This document shows positions 58,456 through 64,000 of a stretch of 64,000 bases of DNA, piece after piece; within the stretch, counting starts at the first letter, position 1, and each line of letters begins with the position of its first letter. This stretch comes from Patiria pectinifera (Eukaryota; Echinodermata; Asteroidea; Valvatida; Asterinidae). The notes under the pieces were generated by a model. That model was not told the origin of the DNA and did not search any database. It saw nothing but the letters and a program-made list of their open reading frames with translations. The position numbers were made by a program, and so were the translations under genes. The stretch spans positions 19,198,905-19,262,904 of the forward strand of contig CM057134.1 in the NCBI GenBank assembly GCA_029964075.1, given 5' to 3'.

Positions 58456-59035
58456 CAGTGTTGTAGTACTCGTACTCGGTACTCGTACTCGAGTACTACT
58501 CGAGTACTATTTTTTTTAGTACTCATACTCGTACTCGAATGTCAAAGTACTCGTACTCGAAATGACGGTACTCGTACTCGGGCAGCAAAGTACTCGTACT
58601 CGAATAGCAGTACTCGGGGGGGGGGGGGAATGGGGTAGCTTGACTAGTATATACCACCGACTTGTTTTATCGATACTTTCAGTTTGAAATGGGTTGAATG
58701 ACTTGTGGAGAAATCAAAGTTTCCTGATTTTCCTCTGTGCACGTCTGGACAAACACATTTAACAGCTAGCCGTGAGTGGGTCTGTATATCGATTTGACTG
58801 GGCCTGGGCCAATTACACACAATGAACCATTTGCCGTATGGCCGTATTCGGAAATACAAGCACTTGTACTCGTACTCGTACTCTGAAGTACAGTACTCGT
58901 ACTCGTAAGTACAAGTACTCGTACTCTGAGACCTGTTCTTGTACTCAGAGGTACTAGTACTCGTACTCGTACTCGGCAACCTAAGTACTCGGCAGTACTC
59001 GTTACTCGGAAAAAAAGTACTCGACTACAACACTG
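58456..59035. mobile_element. hAT-like non-autonomous element filled with GTACTC repeats
   Basis: The left end is CAGTGTTGTAGTACTCG and the right end GTACTCGACTACAACACTG, inverted termini of about 15 bp. The subterminal regions on both sides are made of gtactcgtactcg hexamer repeats, and a unique centre of about 220 bp lies near 58630-58850. Flanking 8-mers (58448-58455 and 59036-59043) agree at 5 of 8 positions, a weak match to the 8-bp duplication expected for hAT. Confidence 0.6.
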
Positions 59036-60863
59036 TTGTTTGTGTTACACTTGGCCATCCCAGCATATGGAAGTTAAGTTGGGATTCCAAACGTTGCAGC
59101 TCTAGTTGTAGGATCGTGGCGCTATATAGCTGCATGTGCCACATTTTCGCTTTAGATAGATTAAATCACCCAGCCAACACGTCAAATCTAAGTTAATGAT
59201 CATTGTTTGCTTTTGTTTGTTTGTTATAGCCCCGTGATCATATCCGTGTCATTGGGATTCCAAGAATGGTTGTATGCTTTCTACGTCAAGTGGATTAAAG
59301 TGCACGCACTTGAACTTTGAAACACAGGCGGCCTATAATGTGTAGGTCAAAGAATGGTTCCCTGCGCGCCAGTGGCAATCTGAACGAAAATGGACCGAAA
59401 CGGAGTTCGATCACCATAATTTTTATAGCCGGGACTTGTATAGACAGGACATGTTAGAGATTACGAATTTCCCATTACAGTTTCTCCATTTTAATCCCCC
59501 CCCCCCCCGAAATCCTGAAACCTTTGTCCCAAAAATAACAAAGAGCAATTTTTGATTTTTTGTTGATAAAAGCAAACAAAAAGTTGGATGCAATCTAGAA
59601 GGATGGGAGACAAAACGGATTTTTGTGCATTAGAAACACACTCTTGAAAAAAAAAATGGTTCGGTTAACTTATTCTTTATGATGGGACTTGTGGTTTTGC
59701 CGAAGTAAATTGAGCGTGATCGGCTGACTGATAACTTGAGTTTTACGCACAAAACCACTAGCCAATGAGGTTTTGTATAGAAAGCTGGCCGACCACTTTT
59801 TGCGAGAGTGTGCCGTTAATTATGTGACGACTAAAATTAAAGACACGGGTCTGTAGGATCAGTTGCATTTATACCGAATTAATTATCAAATAGCTTCCTG
59901 TGATAAAAGAAGATACTGGTACTAAACACCCCGTGAAACTGTTCGGTCTGGTTTGCTGCAATGTAGAAGAAATCAAGAAGTTGGGTGTGCATGGTTTTTC
60001 ACTGGTTTCTGGAAAAGTGCAATTAATCCACTGAGATTTCAACACGGGTTAGATTGTTGTGAATATTTTTTGAGAAACGAACACATGAATGAAAAACAAA
60101 TGTATATCCCTGTAAAAACATGGCCGAACAATTAGCCAAAAATAGCACCCCCCCCCCCCAAACAGTGCCTGCACAACGCGCCATTCACTATCTCGTTAAA
60201 TTAGCCTCAAAGTTTTAAACCATCGGCCTTTTCGGCAACTAGAAACAATCAGTCGAAGTTCAGGGCCACTATAAAATATAAATAGCGCCACCATTTTTGT
60301 GAATGGCATGGCCTCGTTGCACCGCGGCAAATTTCCAGGGTTACTTTTCTATCACCACTTTGGCACCCGAACGAATACTCATAAATAGTGCTTACAGCCT
60401 TGTACAGGTAATTTAGAAGCTCGAATCACTTATTCTACGATAGTTTCGGTAATTAACCTGCACGTAAAGTCATGATGGCCTAAAGCATGTATGACAGGTG
60501 TGTATGTAGATGGGTACGTGACCACCATGACCACTCAATAGACGACCTATGACGTAAGAAGGAAGCGGCTACCATGGCAGTCTTCGCGGGGGGTATGATG
60601 CCCAGATATGGCAGCGCGCTGCGGCTTCCGCAAACTATTAAACGTAGTGCACTCTCACATTTTTTCAGCGGAAAAGCTTCCCTCAGTGACATCACAAGTG
60701 TCATATCAGGAAGTTTTTGCTTTGACATTGTATCTTTAATGTTAACTTGGCTGGCTAATTTTAGCCAGATCCGAATGCGGAAGTTGAAAGGTTGCGGGTT
60801 CGCAGAATCTGTATCCATACGCTAGTGTGAAGAGGCGCCATTTACTGATCAGAAACATCCAAG

Positions 60864-61235
60864 ATGGCGGCCGAGACGGAATTGAGTTTGGAGAGCAGTC
60901 TAACTGCGATGGACTGGCTACCGAGATTGACGGTCGGAGGTGCTCTCAACGGGGGTGGAATCCCCGGAAAGAACCAGCAAGGACGGAACGCACTTGTGGA
61001 CCAAAGCAAAGGAACGATACCCATGAGAAAGTCCCCCAGTTCGCCTCACGACACGAGCGCTGTGTGGGACGAATCACAGCAAGCGGCGAAGGATGGCAAG
61101 CCCCCGTACAGTTACGCCAATCTGATCACATTCGCCATCAACAGCGCGCCTCAAAAGCGAATGACCTTAAGCGAGATTTACCAGTGGATATGTGACAGTT
61201 TTCCTTACTACAGAGACGCAGGCAGTGGTTGGAAG
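60864..61235 (+). CDS. FOXJ2/FOXJ3-type forkhead transcription factor, first coding exon, partial
   Basis: The exon encodes 124 residues and ends with a phase-0 donor after DAGSGWK. The N-terminus ([20 protein letters not shown]) matches the conserved start of FOXJ2/FOXJ3 (ESSLTSMDWLP-like). From about residue 76 the forkhead domain begins ([20 protein letters not shown]) and stops inside helix 3, before the NSIRHNLS recognition block. That block must be on the next exon; I found no such exon up to 64000. The break after GSGWK is where human FOXJ3 is also split. The start codon context aagATGGCGGCC also fits a YY1-type element. Assignment between FOXJ2 and FOXJ3 cannot be made, and an invertebrate may have a single pro-orthologue. 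Confidence 0.9.
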
Positions 61236-64000
61236 GTATGCTTCACTGATTTATGTAATGACATCGCATTTTGGAGCTTTTTGGAGGTGCTTTTTTGCAG
61301 GGAAAAAAATTGACCACTGTCATGATTTATCATAGAGGGCGCTCTACAGGTCATTAATTGTGTTCATTGTCACTGTTACAATGTCAGTGTCACAGTTTCA
61401 ATATGTGTATTGTTGATGTACCCTAACATGGTGCGGCCCCCAACGTGGCGCACTTTGATTTTTTGCCTGTAGCGCCTACCTAAGAGCAAAGTTTTAACTG
61501 AAATTTGACATAAAGTGAAATTTCATCAAGTTCTAAACACTCCCTGAGTCCCTTTTCATAAATCGCGACTTTATTTACCCGTAACAAATTTAGAAGAAAA
61601 AATTATTTTCACGATATTGTTTTCAAGTGCAAAGTGAACCCTTTGAAAATAAGAAAATAATTTTCTGACAAACATCTGGCTGGGTGTGTAAGTGGAGATA
61701 ATAATTATTTATCAGAATTTGTCAAGTTTACAGAAATGCTTAAATGTTAATTTGGAATTTTCTGAGATTTATTCAAGTGTGCCACGTTAGGGAACACTCC
61801 GCCAATTTGTGTCCAATTTCCGGACGCCACCGTTTTTGAATTTCGCATTAAATTTTATGAAACTGAAATTGTTCACAGAGGTTAAAGAGCAAGCATTAAT
61901 AAGGTAAAAGTACTAGTATTTTACTGCATGAATTTGAGGTTTGTCAACAAAGAGGTTTGGCAACACTACACGAGGAAAGTCGGATAAGCTTCGAAGTACG
62001 CCACGTTGGGGAACACGACTATACTGCACATTTACTGTAAATAATACCAATTAATAGAGTGCACTCGTTTACTGTGTGTCATCTTGTTCATGGGGTGAAT
62101 ATTTAAGCATGATGACTTAAAAGTGCAAAAGTTATATGAAATGATGGTTCGTACACCGCAACACATGAACATTTGTAAATTTGCCCTGTGAGCAGGATGG
62201 CTCTAATTTCCATGAGAGAGCTTATTAAAATGTCAATTCTACTTCAGTCGCAATGTATTTGATTGCATTATATTGCAGCACTTGTTAACTCCGAAACTGG
62301 CGCCCCAAAACTGACCAGCACTCTATGGTTTTCATTCTTCAGTGAATGAATACAATGTAATACAATGTAACAGTTAGAACAAGTGCAATGGGTTAAAGAG
62401 GTTGTGGAATGCTCGAAGATATTTCCGTCATTTTTCGGGTATATGTAGCCTAAGGTGTGATGAAATAAAAACGACTATTGTTTCTGAGTACAAAATGAGT
62501 ACAAAAGGTACTTTTGAGAGCTGTGTTTCAAGTCCTGTCATGCCTGTTTCGACCCGAACGTGCAATTTGTGTAAAAGTCCTCGTTGCGGGCAGCAAACAA
62601 AACACAGTAAATCGTGACGTAATAAACAGGACTCCCGATGCAGAGTAGCATAAACGAGTCCTGTTTATTACGTCACAATTTACTGTGTTTTGTTTGCTGC
62701 CCGCAACGACGACTTTTACACAAATTGCACGTTCGGGTCGAAACAGGACCTGAAAAATAGCTCTCAAAAGTAACCTTTGTATTCATTTCATGACAGAAAC
62801 AATAGTCGTTTTTATTTCATCACACCTTCGGCTACATATACCCAAAAAATGACGGAAATGTCTTCGAGCATTCCACAACCTCTTTAAGTTAAAGGCAATA
62901 TACAACATTTGCAAACATAAAAAAAAAACTAACGATGGTCGGCTGACCATCTTTGGAAAAAAATTTGTCCTTCAAATACTTACCCCAATTTACCAAATTG
63001 AGTAAGTCCAAATTTTGTTTGCAATCAGTTACACATCCGTGAACAGATGCAAGACAGCTAGACTGGTTCCTCCACCTTACAAGTCCCCAACATCTGTAAA
63101 TTGCTCTTTTTCATCTGAAGTGGGGTCAGGGAATTAGACTAGAAGAACATGATTGTTTTTCCTTAGTTTTTCCAGCATCTATGAACACAAAACTTCAAAT
63201 AAGTCAGTGCAACAATGGTTGCTGTTAAATACTAACCCCCAAATCCACCCATTTCTGAAACTTACAGCAAAAGCAATTTCTATATTTGCTTTAAAGTTAA
63301 AAAGTGAAATGAAGATTTATCAAAATTCATGCTAGGAGATAGTCGAGGGGAAGCATTTTCATTACGATTATGCGACTGTGTGTCATCTCATGCAAGGGTC
63401 AAATTTCTACTCAATAAAAAAAAAATTTATTTAAAACAATAAAAGTAAGAAAATGTATATAAAAAAAAATTGTTACCGTATTTGAACATGGTACCTTTCA
63501 AAACACACATCCTAGTGATCTTTACGAAGCACTTCAAGCTCTGTTGAATTAAAAACCTCATCATTAGATTCGCAGTGTTACATGTATGTTGCAATTCTGC
63601 AATTATAGGCTTGAAAAGGGCATTTTGCTTCCGTAAAATTTCACTTTGTAAAAAGAACACACTTCTGGGCTACGTGCTGGTGTCAACCCGTCTCCACTTT
63701 GACAGTTGTAGTGGGCGTGATATCCAAGAGTCGGCGGTAGTGACTTGCACTCTACCAGCCTGAGTCTATCGGTTCAGAGCGGCCAAATTATGCCAATTTC
63801 CCCCATTCTTCCCCTGGGGAAGCAAATCTGGGTGTTGCACCTTGCTCAAAAAGTATAGGAGTGGGGTTAACTTTGTTGTATGCCAGGCCGAAGTAGTGGA
63901 AACGTAACTTGAATGGAAACCAGACCTACATGCAAGGGCGGATCCAGAACACAAAATTTTTGGGGGGGGGGGCCAGAAAATAATTTTGTTCCCCAAAAAA
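61236..64000. other. First intron of the FOXJ gene (continues past the window)
   Basis: No forkhead continuation is seen. Between 61425 and 62025 phrases such as cccccaacgtggcgcact and cgccacgttggggaacac recur in inverted orientation, suggesting an old DNA transposon remnant. The foldback element at 62397-62883 follows. The right edge (63930-64000) holds a gggcggatccag-type repeat with a G run. Confidence 0.5.
62397..62883. mobile_element. TTAA-flanked foldback element, copy 3, FOXJ intron 1
   Basis: TTAA at 62393-62396 and 62884-62887. Termini AGAGGTTGTGGAATGC and GCATTCCACAACCTCT. It is nearly full-length like 24817-25290, with the central spacer cgatgcagagtagc. It has a small insertion (catgcctg region near 62540) relative to copy 1. 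Confidence 0.85.

Larger units (their letters stand above)
55839..60863. other. Intergenic region between the divergent Ly6-type and FOXJ genes
   Basis: No gene is seen. It contains the AGGCCTA-rich tract (55990-57060), a 29-bp tandem duplication near 57867-57922 (gagcatcctgtgaataattg), the GTACTC element (58456-59035), a diverged copy of the 15870 repeat at 59885-60065, and the presumed FOXJ promoter from about 60200. The short open frame at 60480-60818 has no recognisable similarity. Confidence 0.4.

Noticed and set aside
60480-60825. Overlapping open frames on both strands upstream of the FOXJ exon
   Set aside because: No recognisable domain, no splice evidence, and the position fits promoter or 5' UTR.

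Overview
The window is eukaryotic nuclear DNA, AT-rich, with GT-AG introns and a heavy load of short non-autonomous repeats. The proteins are close to their vertebrate counterparts, yet the SINE and MITE content is not mammalian. I therefore infer a marine invertebrate deuterostome, most likely an echinoderm; the sequence alone does not fix the species. Seven genes could be read exon by exon with consistent splice phases. I saw no bacterial, organellar or CRISPR features.

Layout: (1) 1-620, minus strand, the decayed C-terminal end of a non-LTR retrotransposon. (2) 3812-19674, minus, nucleolin: 17 coding exons, 695 aa. (3) 20311-26012, plus, ZMYND12: 7 exons, 377 aa, divergent from nucleolin with only 636 bp between the start codons. 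(4) 29761-31633, plus, an adenosine-receptor-like class A GPCR: 2 exons, 363 aa. (5) 35632-41505, minus, SLC33A1, the ER acetyl-CoA transporter: 6 exons, 541 aa. (6) 45489-49871, plus, UBE2J2, a tail-anchored ER ubiquitin-conjugating enzyme: 5 exons, 241 aa. (7) 54063-55838, minus, a small Ly6/uPAR-type GPI-anchored protein: 3 exons, 124 aa. (8) 60864-61235, plus, the first coding exon of a FOXJ2/FOXJ3-type forkhead factor whose remainder lies beyond the right edge.

The genes do not form one pathway. SLC33A1 and UBE2J2 both act at the ER membrane, but I would not read function into their adjacency. ZMYND12 and FOXJ3 are also close neighbours in the human genome (1p34.2), so part of this neighbourhood may be an ancestral linkage.

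Introns and intergenic DNA hold at least three repeat families flanked by TTAA, TA-flanked foldback elements, a hAT-like element with GTACTC repeats, tRNA-derived SINEs and several tandem arrays. The most unusual structure is a 30-bp, 25-unit array in SLC33A1 intron 4. It appears to be a tandem amplification of the exon 5 3' splice site and lies in frame with the downstream exon. The second most interesting feature is the GPCR, whose predicted ligand pocket differs from canonical adenosine receptors at key positions.
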